A stretch of DNA of 64,000 nucleotides, taken from Adineta ricciae. Lineage: Eukaryota > Rotifera > Eurotatoria > Adinetida > Adinetidae. The position numbers and the translations under genes are program-made. Positions 47,101 through 60,463 of this stretch are shown here, in pieces. The notes under the pieces were generated by a model, which saw only the letters and a program-made list of their open reading frames with translations, was not told the DNA's origin and did no database searches. Within the stretch, counting starts at the first letter, position 1, and each line of letters begins with the position of its first letter. Where the stretch lies: NCBI GenBank assembly GCA_905250025.1, contig CAJNOJ010000001.1:1426001-1490000 (forward strand), in the 5' to 3' direction.

Positions 47101-48701
47101 CCATATGAATATGACTCACACATTCCGATGTTGCGTGTTACTGATCGGCCAGTAAATCGATCCGATATTCAACGAACTATTCTGGACATTAGTGAGCAAT
47201 CCTGTGCAGGGAAACTATGTTCACTTCATTTAGCTTACATGGATCGTCATGGCGTCGGACACAAGAAAACATTGGCTATTGCTGGACATATATCGGAAGA
47301 ATTAGACGCACCAAAAACTGGACAACACCCATTATCGCCTGAACAAATTTCAGAGCTGCAAGCTGAATTGGGTAATGAACGACCTGACTACTTTGACAAA
47401 CCTTACTATAAATCCTATCCATCTGCACATATTCTTGGTAAGATCAATACTAGACGAAGACGATAGATTGATTTGAAAAACTTTTCTCATTTAAGGTCAA
47501 TTGTATCGTTCATGCCTTCGTTTTGAGCCGAATTGGATCAAAGTTCAAACGCCACCCACGACTGTTTGTGCTTCTCGAATTGATCCATTGCTTGTTCATG
47601 ATAATAATCAAGAATATATGCCAGCTGCTGAAGAACTTGCTCGTATCTATCGTGAATCAATTATGGATATCATGTATGTCTATCGTTTCTCGTCGGATGT
47701 CGATATTTTCTGTCGATTCGACTCATCATCATCCCAATATCACACTCCATTGAGTAAACAACAAACCGAATCCGCTTGTTTGGTTGCCGATTCAGCACAA
47801 ATCGAGTTACGACAATTAGTACATCGCATACGTCGACTATTCTTCGAAGAGTTACGTTCATCAAACAAAGCAACATTTCATCGATGTCATCCTCCTTGTG
47901 ATCAATGTCTTGACAAACAAATGGCAAAAGCCAGTGCATTGTATATCTTCTGCTATAAGGATACACGTCACGCACGGCCAATGTTAAGCTTACCGTGGTT
48001 ATTCGCATCTTTGCTACTTAAAACACGAATTGCCAATATTAGAAAACAAACCAAATTACGTAAATATTTCTTGTAAGAATATCGACAAACGTAGAAATTC
48101 ATTGTTTATTTTAGTGTCAGCAGCTCTCATTGCACCCATGCTTGAAATTCAACCGCATCGTTCAATTGGCCAATCTTTACGATGTGCAGTGATGTATTTC
48201 ATCGAGAAGAAAATACCATATCATTTCCATCATACATATTCATCACAAACACCAGCAAACGTTACTGTTTCGATCGGTCCAAAATCATCATCAAAATGTC
48301 TGTTACGTAAATCAAACTTGCCGGTTATTGATTATTTAGTTATTGAAATGCTGCAACACTATGTTCAAAATTCCTTATCAGCAAAAGCATCGGACGTAAA
48401 GTCAGCAAATCCGACGCTTGTCGACGCTGTCTGGCAACATATTTTAACACGCTTTGTTCTTGATAAATGTTCACCATTAATCATTTCACCAGCCACAACT
48501 ACAATATTCATCGAAGATCCGCCCTTTTGGTCAGACGAACAAGCGTCTACAGCTTTGAAACGTCTCATCGATATAAGCATTCAATGTGCCTATGATGCAC
48601 GGAAGTCAGAGGACGCAATTCAGCCACGAGATTATGCCCACGCAAACGAATATTTAGTTTCAGCATTGCAAAAAATGGCTGCGACAGGTTGCTTGTTTTG
48701 A
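44128..48701 (+). CDS. Cellular RNA-dependent RNA polymerase (RNA silencing)
   Basis: Nine exons: 44128-45183, 45242-45608, 45665-45927, 45979-46083, 46147-46321, 46371-46733, 46802-47437, 47496-48059 and 48115-48701. They sum to 1371 codons plus stop, with every junction in frame. The RdRP core begins near FTDGVGTMS and KFSAMQIRYGGCKGVISVNP, with NPCHHPGDIRVFSAVNVPQL and VVFPQRGKRPHPNEISGS-type sequence. The catalytic loop DLDGD is at residues 854-858 (47032-47046). This is the eukaryotic silencing family (EGO-1/RRF-1, RDR, QDE-1), which copies RNA to make dsRNA or secondary small RNAs; it is not a viral RdRP. The long N-terminal region (about 400 residues) is not recognised. ATG 44128 directly follows an acceptor-like TTTTTAG. 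Confidence 0.95.
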
Positions 48702-49325
48702 ACTTAAGGATTGACTACTTGTTTCGATAATCAAACCGAGTGATATAAGCTGATCATGACATTGAACAAGCCACTGATGTGTGCTTTAAAAAAATCTATG
48801 CTTTCTTTTTTTCCTGTGTGCTACTGTTGGCATTTTATGTTACTTTTTTTTAATTCAAGAACTTAAACGAGTTTGAACAAAACAAGGAAACATTGTATAA
48901 GTATTAGTTGTATTCATAGAACGTTTCTGTTTTTGTTTATCATAATTGAAATAAATGATTTTATACGAATGATTCATTTAGGATCTTTTTCTAGGGATCA
49001 GTATACAAACAAATGCAGATATGCTGTGTTGATAGAGCTGGATATCACTAATATTTTATTCTAAAATATTATAAACATTCTCGAGATAAGATTGTCAATA
49101 AGAAAAAAAAACAAGAGATAAAAATGAAGAATCGTGACTATGAATGTTATTATAGGTTATCTGTTACAATTTCAATTTGATCTACTTTTTCATATTACCT
49201 TACGAAGAATTTATAAATGAGATGACTAACTAAGTAAAGAAGTTTTTTCTTACAAAAATCTTGGTTAAGTTTGGTTTTTTTTTGTCCCTCTTATCATCTT
49301 GATCATCTCATAAACGAACATCAGC
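48702..49325. other. Intergenic between convergent genes
   Basis: 3' flanks of RdRP (+) and the GFRP-like gene (-). AT-rich with A/T homopolymers. The 48873-49064 ORF is not supported. Confidence 0.4.
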
Positions 49326-49619
49326 TTAATTTGTTTTTGTTAGTATCCATAGTTTACGACTACCAGCATTTGATGTAGCGGTAACCGTAAAACCAGAACG
49401 ACTGAATGCTTCAATGATATGTTTAGCTGGATCAGTACACTGAACACCTTGTTCATGATCGCATAATTTTTCATTTGAACATGATTCTTGTAGAATACGG
49501 ATGATTTCAGGATGAACACGATAGCTTTCAACGCCTGTACTATGAACGATAGTTGGTCCTAATTCTTCTTCGGATTCTTCGCATGAAACAGTAACAGTTG
49601 TATAAATTGGTAAAGTCAT
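49326..49619 (-). CDS. GCHFR: GTP cyclohydrolase I feedback regulatory protein-like (GFRP)
   Basis: A single-exon frame of 97 residues. Key similarity: an N-terminal strand (IYTTVTVSCEESEEELGPTI) with LGPTIV like the EVGPTMV of GFRP, then a variable part, and a C-terminal half DPAKHIIEAFSRSGFTVTAT followed by RKLWILTK, matching the DPP(R)..LerrGFrV...LVWcLhK pattern. GFRP (84 residues in vertebrates) binds GTP cyclohydrolase I and mediates inhibition by tetrahydrobiopterin and stimulation by phenylalanine. The extra residues form an acidic insert and a loop with three cysteines (SCSNEKLCDHEQGVQC). The level of similarity is modest. Its start at 49619 is the only in-frame ATG before LPIYTT. 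Confidence 0.65.
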   Translation of the reverse strand: MTLPIYTTVTVSCEESEEELGPTIVHSTGVESYRVHPEIIRILQESCSNEKLCDHEQGVQCTDPAKHIIEAFSRSGFTVTATSNAGSRKLWILTKTN

Positions 49620-50103
49620 TCGTGTAAGCGGCGCAGTTAGCTACTAACTTGCAAGAACAAATGTATGTCTGAGTCGAATAAAGACGTGTTTGCCTGGCTA
49701 TGTAAGATAGGATCCTCGGTGTGTTAGGTAAACGAAAAATACGAGAAAAAGAAGAGATAGAGCCAAAGAGAGACAAGAGAAATCTAGAAAGACAACAAAA
49801 GAATGACGTAGGGTTTTACGATATAATGATGACTTCATTATGCCAAGAATGATGAGTCGTGAATCTTCATTCTCCTCGATCGAAGTGCAATTGGTTCATA
49901 TGAACTTTCTCCGTACTTCATAAGTCTTCTCATATATTAAAAGTACGCACATCATCATATTAATTATGAATTATTGATTTTTGTACGGTTGCATCGACGA
50001 TTTTTATTTATTTTTAATGAATAGTAAAAAGAAAAGAGAAGAATTGGTTCTGTCTACGAATTATCATGGAATAAGCATTCAAAGAAAAGAGGATTTCTCA
50101 ATG
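49620..50103. other. Intergenic, no supported gene
   Basis: Upstream of the GFRP-like gene and downstream of the flavoprotein gene. AT-rich; no coding frame or RNA gene recognised. Confidence 0.35.
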
Positions 50104-51545
50104 TCAGCTTTCGGATACTGATGAATCTTTCGTTGTTGAATTGAGAAACCGTTCTGGTAAAAACATTTTAAGAAAAGTAACCGTATGGTTCTCTTTCCCT
50201 TCCTTGTAAGGATCATCATTTGCAATCATTCGAGCGATAGCTTTCGCGCATAAGAATATATTCGGCATTCCGTTTCCTAAAGACGAATAAGAAACGCATA
50301 TAGTCTCTTTGATCGAATGAGTCAAGTCTTACCATTGTAACCACATAGCAAGAATTGTTTGTTGTCACCTGGTAATGGCCCGACGAATGGTAGTTCATCA
50401 ACAGTAAATCCCATGATACCTGTCCATTCTTGTTCGATTTCGACTGTGTGATCGTTTGCTACAATGCCTGGATGCCATTGGCTAAAAAATCGTTGATGTT
50501 CTTCGCGAATCAGTTCATTAATTTCGGAATCATTTTGATTAAGATGTTCCGTATCAGGACTTCTCCATCGACAACCACCTAACATAATTCGGCCATCCTT
50601 TGGCGATTGGTGATAATATTCTCTTCCGTCATTTGCTGATAAGCCAAATGGCCAGAAGATAATCTCCATTGGTTTTGAAAGACTGCATTGTCCACGTGTT
50701 GGGATAAGTTTTCCTCGAACAAAATCAAGGTATTCAACAGCATATGCATTCGTTGCATGAACGATAGCTTGTCGAGCCATAATCACTCGACCGCTCTCCA
50801 GAATGATTTTATTCGAATCTTCGATACGAACAACTTTACCTTGTGTAATTAAATCCACACCAGGCTGATCTAAACAGTATTTCAATAGTCCATAGACAAG
50901 TTTCGCTACCCAAACAGTTCCCGATTCACGCATGAACATTGCACCGATAAATTTATCCGAATGCAACATTTCTTGACATTTCTTTTCGTCCCAAAATTCG
51001 ATGTTGTCCATCGTCATTTTTGATTCGGGATGTTTCTTGATATAATCTTCAATAATATCGTAGGATTGAACAATGAGTTTCAGTTCTTCACTGTTCCGAG
51101 CGAGAGCAGCGTTACCACGTGTTAAATTAACGTCACAGTCAATATGATTTTCTTTGATAGCCTCAGCTACTTGTCGAATATTTTCATGCTGAAAATCTAC
51201 CCATTGACAGGCATTTTCATAGCCAAAATCTTCGACATAACCTGCTAAGTAATCATAGCTTGGCCAAAGAAAACCACCATTACGACCAGATGCACCTGAA
51301 CAGGGTCGAGCATTTTTCTCTAATAACAGTATTCGTGGAAAACGCTCAACAGGATACAATTTCCGTAGCCAATAAGCACATGAAATGCCTGAATAACCCG
51401 TGCCGATAATAACAACATCATATTCATCATTGTTGGCTGCTGACTCTGCATGAATGATTCGCGGATGTTTTAATAGATTTGAAATGAATTCATGTTTTTC
51501 ATCGATCCAAAATGGATTGGAATGTCGAACAGTTGATTGACTCAT
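50104..51545 (-). CDS. FAD-dependent oxidoreductase, DAO family
   Basis: Two exons, 50333-51545 and 50104-50276, giving 461 residues. The FAD-binding Rossmann motif is YDVVIIGTGYSGISCAYWLR (GxGxxG) at about residues 42-61, followed by ILLLEKNARPCSGASGRNGG, the second DAO-family signature. ATNAYAVEYLDFVRGKLIPT and QEWTGIMGFTVDELPFVGPL lead to the C-terminal FAD contact, LCGYNG followed by NGMPN. The family oxidises amines, amino acids or sarcosine-like substrates; the substrate here is unknown. The long N-terminal lead (FWIDEKHEF) is seen in a fungal/bacterial subgroup, so transfer is possible. A single 56-bp intron interrupts the FAD-binding C-terminal motif. The start is the first ATG, preceded by an acceptor-like CAACAG. 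Confidence 0.82.
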
Positions 51546-52069
51546 TGAACTGTTGCTTTTCGTTTTTTCGTCGTCAGTTCTAAGTAATTCCTGAAGTGCT
51601 CGATGTAGAAGCGAGAATCTGTTTGTACGTTTCGACTGCGAACGAGTATGTTACACAAGAAAAAACAGCCACTGTGAGTCGTCGAATAAGAAAAAAGAAA
51701 TGTGTTTTTGCCAGATCAGACGTGAAGACTGTAAGGTTATCGGTCTTTCTTTTTCAACGTACTGTACCACTCGTATATATATATATTGTCGTTCTATGCT
51801 ATATTTGTCTCTATGTTCGGATAGAAAAGATAAATTTGTTGTCGTGATTGACGTCATCTTGTTTAACTTTTCTTTTTTTTTCGTTTCGTGTTTTTTACTC
51901 GGTGCACAAATATGGTATAGATAAGAGCTTAGCCAGATTTATATTTACTTTTTTTTCCCGAACAGCAAGACACGATTTGATGACAGAAGAGAAAAAGGAT
52001 TAGATATCGACATCATCCGATAAAAATATTCAAAATGATTACATATATAGAACACAACGACGAAGAATC
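51546..52069. other. Intergenic, no supported gene
   Basis: Between the flavoprotein start (-) and the ninjurin end (-). Contains a short TATATATATA run at about 51775-51785 and T homopolymers. ORFs at 51596-51857 overlap on both strands and are not supported. Confidence 0.35.
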
Positions 52070-53006
52070 TTAACTATTTTTTCCTGAGTTATCTAATAAA
52101 GAAGAATCTAAGTAATTTTTTGGATCCGTTGTCGACATGAAGACATTGATGATTACGTTGATTAGGGAAATTAACATGGTAATGAAAAGGACCAAATTGT
52201 TATACCGTTCTAATCTGATTTGTTTTTGTGGATTTTGAATGTTACCTTTGCCGACGACAGTGAGAAGAAATGCTAAGCCTATTTGTGCGAGTATCGACAC
52301 ACAAACGAGAATGAGAGAAGCAACCCAAATTCCATCTCGTTGCTTTTGAGTGATTAATGTTCGTAACTGCATTGCATTACTAGCTGTACAAGCATAAAAA
52401 AAGTGATTTCTATGAAAAAAGAAAATAAATTTCACCTACTGAGCAAAGCAAATTCTAAGAAACCGTGACCTGAAGAGGAAAATGAAATTATATTTCGTCG
52501 AATGAATACTATCATCTTACTAATTGTCTTTTTCGTAGCGTAACGATTATAATTGCAAGTACATTCAGTCTAAAGAAACAAAAACGAATATAAAGTCTTT
52601 CACGTCAAGATCAATTTAACTCTTACTGGCATCATTTTTCTTTCTTTGTAGTACAGTATTTTCTAGCTTTGTCGTCTCGATATTATACATTAGCAAGTAG
52701 GCACCAGATTTATTTATATTTCATGAAAACAGACTATGTAGATGTTTATTTAGTCGATATCATCAATATTCCTCCTACAGTTTTTGATATAATGCCAGAA
52801 GCGGAGAGAAATATCGTTTCTCTTATGGAATCTGAGCATTGAACAATTCGTTTTCTTACCTGCCGCGACAAAGTTGATGTGTTTTGTTCAGGTACATCCA
52901 TTCGTGCTGGTACTTTGGGCAAGAAAGGTTCTTGTTGAGCATCGTGCGCATATTCTGCGCGAACAGGTGGCTTTGGCCGATTGGCATCGTCGGAGTTCGG
53001 ATGCAT
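52070..53006 (-). CDS. Ninjurin family membrane protein
   Basis: Starts at 53006 (MHPNSDDANRPKPPVRAEYA) with a Pro-rich, hydrophilic N-terminus. Short exons near 52524-52570 (NYNRYATKKTI) and 52441-52472 (HGFLEFALLS) follow, then a longer last exon ending at 52070 (ASNAMQLRTLITQKQRDG; two membrane helices). The order YATKKT, LEFALLSASNAMQL and then two helices separated by QNPQKQIRLERYNNL is the ninjurin layout. Ninjurins are adhesion proteins, and NINJ1 drives plasma membrane rupture in dying cells by forming filaments. The amphipathic stretch before helix 1 is conserved. Exon edges in the middle are approximate. Confidence 0.83.
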
Positions 53007-53892
53007 TGTTAAAAATTATGCTATGTACTAATGCGATACGACTAAAAGCAAAAAAACAATATAATCGAGAATATTCACTGTTGACTAGAGTGTCTACTGT
53101 CGTAATTTCTTTCCTTTTTTATAACTTGTTACTCTTTATACTGTCCAAAATTCAATGTTAATATACAATACACGAAAATTTCGTATATAAATGCTATTCT
53201 TCGTTTTTTTGATAATCAATCATTTGCAAAGCGAAGTAAAATATTGAGTCAATTTACCTTTAATAGATTTCTATTTAACAACAAAACGTATGTTAATGAT
53301 TGAAGAAAACGAATGTCTTTCGAAATGGAAGGCAACAGCTTTTTAATAAATGTGTGTAAGAAAAAAAGAAGAAGAAGGGAAGTGGCGTGCACAACTGTAG
53401 ACTAAAATGACAAATGTTGAGCACAGAAATGAAAAGAAAGAAAATGCGGTAGAACGCCCTTGTCACAGATTGAGTCGTTGTTGACGAAGAATGAGAATTT
53501 TTTTCCTCTCGCGTTCTTTTTCTTTACTTTTTTCCTCTACTATAGCAACAGATTGACTCTATTCATCATTTTATGAGTCTGCATGTGATCTGGCTGCTGA
53601 ATTGTAAAATACTTCCAATTACTTGATTGAATCATCAGTATTAATCGGCGACAATCTAATCCATTTGAAGTGCATGTCTATTTTCCATATTATCTTAAAA
53701 GAAAATTAGCATAAGAAAGAAATAATCGACGATCGTGCTTCATTCAGCATCGTCTAGTAACGTCTCGAACATGTGATCGACAGAAATGTGTCCTTCTTTT
53801 CGTTGTGCTTATGTTTTATTGATTAAGAAATCTATATAAATATAGTCTTTCACGACAATGTGATTGTTTATAATCTATTGAAAATAAAATTA
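53007..53892. other. Intergenic, no supported gene
   Basis: Upstream of ninjurin and downstream of MMADHC. AT-rich with AAG/GAA-rich runs near 53368-53380. No supported coding frame or RNA gene. Confidence 0.35.
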
Positions 53893-54803
53893 TTAATCTT
53901 GTTGTGTGGGATGCTGGGTTGTAAACTCTTTCAGTAAATGTTGAATACTTGGATCAGCCTTTGGTGCACTTGTAAATATACAACCAACGAATACATTCGT
54001 GCCTAGAAGAAATTGAAAAGAGATGTTTTTGTTTTTTCGTCAAAACCGTAGTTACCATGTTGGAGATGTTCAATTACGCGACAGCAGCCTAGATCGACAA
54101 CATTCAGGCCGAAATGTCGGAAACGTTCATCGGTTTCGAAAAGAGCATCGGTTGTTGGTGGACCGTAATAGGGTTTACCATTCGATGGATCAATAAAGTC
54201 AACCCAATATTGTTGATTACTAAGATAAGTTGATATTTCTTGGGCAACTTGAATGAATTTGTCAGTCAACTGTTTTCGTTCTTCTTCGATTTTGACAGAC
54301 CATTTTGACATGTCGGATTCCGTTTGAAATACTATTGTAATGGCTGTTAGCGGTTGTGTTATAGTATCGTAATTAAGAAATAAAGAATTGAATTCTGAGC
54401 GAATCGTATGTGAGCAATTGTAACTACGAACTTCGAAACATTCTCCTTCGATTTTCTTTAGTGCTGATAGAATATCCTTTGTAGTATTGAATTGTTCCAA
54501 TAAGTCATTGTTAAGATGATTTGAATTGTGTTTGAGTAGCTTTTTGGTTTCGAGACTGGCAAATCCAACGTGTCCCGGTAAAGGAAAAAGTGTGTTCAGC
54601 TCATTAGTCGAATCGAAGCTTGTTAAAGATGGAACCGATGGACGTTGTTTGGATGATTCGAATTGATTGACGAGACTTAACACCGCTCGAGATCTCAATT
54701 CGGATAAAGTCGGTTTAAATGATGACAAATGGCGTGTTGGACGAAGATATAACAATGAACGAGAAGAAGCAGATGCTAAAAGACGATCCATAATGACCTC
54801 CAA
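53893..54803 (-). CDS. MMADHC: MMADHC, cobalamin trafficking protein CblD
   Basis: Two exons, 54056-54803 and 53893-54002, giving 285 residues. The N-terminus (MDRLLASASSRSLLYLRPTR, with no acidic residues after the first Asp) fits a mitochondrial targeting sequence. Either Met 1 (54803) or Met 5 (54791) could be used. Conserved features: ITIVFQTESDMSKWSVKIEE, EERKQLTDKFIQVAQEI, YWVDFIDPSNGKPYYGPPTT, LFETDERFRHFGLNVVDLGC, CRVIEHLQHG and VFVGCIFTSAP. MMADHC works with MMACHC to route vitamin B12 either to methionine synthase in the cytosol or to methylmalonyl-CoA mutase in mitochondria. The last exon encodes a slightly longer, Gln-rich tail than in the human protein. Confidence 0.93.
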
Positions 54804-55186
54804 TGTACCGAGTCAATAGTCTTTTGCCTTTGCAAAGCGATAAGAAGCAGAAATGAATCAGTTGTGCCTTCCTTTCTTTCGTTCTTTACATACACCATCA
54901 CATTTTGTTGTTCTCCTCCGCCGCCACTTTTTACGAACTACTACTGTATTCAGAGAGTCGCGTGTAATCGAATAGACTATCGACTGATGTGTACGTGAAA
55001 CATTTGTTTATTTACGAATTAAATTTCTTGTTAAAAAACAATGGGTATTCCAGTGGTGTCACAGGAGATTATCACAAAGGAAAATTTGTTTGAGCGTATT
55101 ATAAGAAAAATAACCTACATAAATAAGAGGATTATACACTGAGTATTATCATTCTCGATTAGTTCACAAAAGTATCCTATGAAATT
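54804..55186. other. Intergenic, no supported gene
   Basis: Short interval between MMADHC (-) and the VIP36 3' end (-). Nothing recognised beyond AT-rich flanks. Confidence 0.35.
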
Positions 55187-56305
55187 CTAGTAGAATCGTT
55201 TCGACCGATGGCTATAGCTTCGCATATACCAAACTGAACCAATAGCTCCCAAACAGATCAAGATAACAAATACCACAAGAAGGAAGATTTTCAAAACCGA
55301 CCAACTGCTGCTTTTCGAAGTATCATTCTCAGTTGAACCTGGTTTCGCTGCTGGAGCTGCAGGTATAATATTCTTGCGGTCTTCCGATCGTCGTTGTTCA
55401 GATGTGGCTAATTGAAAAGTGCGAACTGAAATAATATCATGATTATCGCTAAGTTGACCGGTTGCGGCAGTGAATCCGAAATAATAATTCGTGGGTAAAT
55501 GAATATTATCAATGCTAAAACATACAACCCAGATATTTTTCCCATCGACATCCGTCGAAACGGTTAGCCGATTATTTTCATAACGAATAGCAACAAGTGT
55601 GTCAGTCGTACGACCACGAAAGGATGATTCACAACCAGCAATACTAATATCCGTACCATCGCGATCATGATTATAATGCAGCGTACCATTATTCACGATA
55701 GCCGAGATATATGGATATATATGCTACAAAACGACATTCGTTCGACAACTAAACAAATAAGAGTGACATACTTTCTGACGTTCATGATCATTAGCGTAAG
55801 TATCCATAATAACAGCTAAACCATAGAAATAGTCAGTATAACCAAAAACTGGACCTATAAATAACGTATTTGGTCAACTGAAAGTATGCAGATTAAATTT
55901 CGTGTTTACCGTCTAATTTCGGATCTCTTGCGTACCAGATAGCAAATCCATCACCAAAGAATCCTTTCCCTTCTCCATGCACATGAAAATGAACATGCAT
56001 TTCCCAATCAGCATACGTCACTGGTATCATATTCCATAATCCACCATATTTACTCTGCGTGTCTGATGTTAAACGAATGTATCGATCAGTAGCCAACGAA
56101 AAGCCATGTAAATGCCAATATGAATTCGATGTAGAAAAAACTAAAGAAATAAATTCAAGGATTTCTTGTTCAACATCGAATCATTACCGGACGGATATGG
56201 CCGAGTTAGACTATGCTCACGATCTTCGTATGGATCAGATTCATCTTCATATGTATAACCAACGAGAATAATCAGCAAGAATGAGATACTTCCAATGAAT
56301 TTCAT
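55187..56305 (-). CDS. LMAN2: VIP36/LMAN2-like L-type lectin
   Basis: Four exons: 56188-56305, 55910-56140, 55772-55854 and 55187-55723, giving 322 residues. There is a signal peptide (FIGSISFLLIILVGYTY), then the L-type lectin domain: SYWHLHGFSLATDRYIRLTS, SKYGGLWNMIPVTYADWEMH, KGFFGDGFAIWYARDPKLDG, FGYTDYFYGLAVIMDTYAND and a short C-terminal stretch RLTVSTDVDGKNIWVVCFSI. The carbohydrate/calcium residues DGFAIW and the D-x-Y-N/D region are present. A C-terminal helix (VLKIFLLVVFVILICLGAIG) ends in the cytosolic tail KRFY, the tail of VIP36/VIPL-type lectins. The product probably recycles in the early secretory pathway and sorts high-mannose glycoproteins. Confidence 0.92.
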
Positions 56306-58346
56306 TGAGTCCAAAAAAAAATCTTTATCGTGAAGTGCAATAAGGTAATATGACAACATCTCACTCACCAACCCATTTGGATGATTTTGATTGGACAGAA
56401 TATATGAGTAAATACTACTGAAATATTACATGCGGCTTTTTATTAATGCCAATCGAATTCTGGGATAGAATTCAATGAACGATAGTGTTCAAACGAAGAT
56501 TAAAGAGAGCATAAACGATACCTATCGAACTTACTTGTAATTGGTTAGTGAAGGTGTTTTTCAAAATTTTTTTTTCTTCGTCAAGCTAAGCTCTCTTTCA
56601 TAGTGAGTAAAAGAAACTCTACATATGAGAAACTTCATTGAATACACTGGTTCTGACATCTTCTTATCGGTTATCAAAAGATCTGATGTAATAAAAACCA
56701 TTATCTCAAAAGAAACCACTGACTCTGATAGTTTCGTTTCATTATCGATAATTCATGAAGAATTACAATACATTTAACTTCAATGAATGCTCATATCTAT
56801 TCACTCATCATCGTTCATCTGAGTATACCTAATGAGCATCATTGTACACGAGTTAATCTTTGGCTAAATCAACCATGAAGAACATCGAAACATTCCTTGT
56901 TATACTCAAAACATACTCGAACTTTATTCTGATGTCTAGAATACGATTCTGTCCAGTATTCAGTAAGAGTTAGTTTAGTACAGAACATCAATCACCAGGT
57001 GCATCCTTCAATGACGGTATAGAAACACGAAAATTCGAGAAGATTCCATCGACTTTATCAGACGTCATGTGAATGTATGCAGACTTAGTCGTGATACGAA
57101 GTACAACTGTAGACTATTTTTAAATCCTAGATCACGAGCTGGAATCGATAAAAATGATAAGAATATGATGATGAAGCATTTCGGTTATTTTTATCCTCTA
57201 CTCAAACAATAAAAAATACTAAATCAATATCAAATAAAGAAGAAAAAGAGAGAGAGAGAAGCGATTTCTTTATTTGTTCGTTATCAATATCGTCATCCGG
57301 CAATTTTCACATCTATGTTATTGTCGGTCACATGATATAAACGTTTATCACTTCGTCAGCGCTGACAAAGAATGATTCATCTAAGATAACGAAACAATCG
57401 TTTTGCTCTTCGCCAAGAAATATGTGCTCCTGGAACATTGCCTTGATTCCACAGATCAGATTCTTTTCAAACTAAGCCTACTTTTATCATCAGCATTGCA
57501 CCATCTCAATCGTGTGCAAATACTTATATGAATTGAAAAACAATAGGAGTGGTAAATGTGAGGTTCGAACATAGACATGCACAGATGTTCTCTTTCTTTT
57601 ATAATAGCAAGAATCTGCTAAATAAATTTAGGTATTGAAGTACAAATGGAAACATTGACCCTCGTCTGTACTTTATACTTACATTTATTTAGTTGGATTC
57701 TTGCTTGCTGATGATATTTTTGGCAATTTACCGAGAAGATTTTCAAATGTACTTTCTTAAGGACAAAGAGCAATAGAAACATCAGGTGACATCGTCAATA
57801 AGAGCTTTCGTTTTTTTGATTCAATGGATATGCGCCGTCAGAAATGCGTGAGCGTGAGAGAGAGACAGAAAGATTAACATCTAAGCTAACTTCTCTCTCG
57901 GGCACTTATCTATTTCTCTTATTCACTCTCTTTCTCTTTTCACAGAACGGGGTGTGTCTCACAAGACTGTAACCCGTTGCATTTTTCTCTTCTTCTGTCC
58001 AGGTGCTATGCTTCACACAATGATTTTTCTCTATCTGAATATCGATAGATAATTTTCTCTCTTTTCTCTCTCTCTCCCTCTTTCTTATCTGAATATGCAT
58101 ATATAAAGTGAAGAATTCAACCACTACTTCATAAAGTATTCGATTCTTGATCTTTCCTTCTCTAAGTCAAGCAACAAATCGACCGGGAAGAGATTTTGAC
58201 GGACAGTCTGAAGACTTAATGGTGGAAGTTTATACGGAACCCCTTTGTAACAAGATTCAATCGACGGCAGGTGGTATCACATTTCGTAGTTATAAGAGAC
58301 AACGTATTAAGTCCAATATATCAAGTAATTTTGGTACAAAATAACC
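56306..58346. other. Gene-poor interval with GA-rich microsatellite
   Basis: About 2 kb between VIP36 (-) and the aminotransferase (+). Contains an (AG)n run near 57243-57260 and a GAGAGAGA run near 57855. ORFs at 57906-58124 and 58147-58344 are compositional or unsupported. The promoters of both divergent genes probably lie here. Confidence 0.45.
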
Positions 58347-60110
<1,764 letters not shown>

Positions 60111-60463
60111 GAGACATTTCAGACTATAATACATCGAACTTTGTCTTTTTCGTTTGTATACTTTGCTTATTTCGAATGTGTGCAATTATATATATAATCT
60201 GTTTTTTTTTCTTTTGACTGATTGAATTTAATATGAATAAACCTGATAATAATTTCAAATCTGCCTTTATTCTCCCCATGAAAACAAAGCACAAAGAAGT
60301 CTGAATGAATCATCATCGGAAAAGTTGTAGACTATTCTTCTCTCTTAACGTACAAAACTGTCGAGTCAATTATTCATCGTTTCTTTATCTAGTTAACTTC
60401 ACATAAGTGCAGTTTCATCGTCTTTTTTTTTCTCGTGCTTCTTGCTCTACGAGTTTCTAATCA
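60111..60463. other. Intergenic, no supported gene
   Basis: Between the aminotransferase and the unrecognised two-exon gene, both on the plus strand. AATAAA at 60236-60241 is a likely polyadenylation signal of the first gene. Confidence 0.4.

Noticed and set aside
57230..57262. Possible telomere-like or transposon terminal repeat
   Set aside because: It is only a short purine-rich run of AAG/GA units; no inverted repeat, target duplication or transposase nearby.
57565..57590. A GTTCGAA T-loop-like motif suggestive of a tRNA
   Set aside because: No acceptor stem or D-arm could be paired around it; not enough for a tRNA call.
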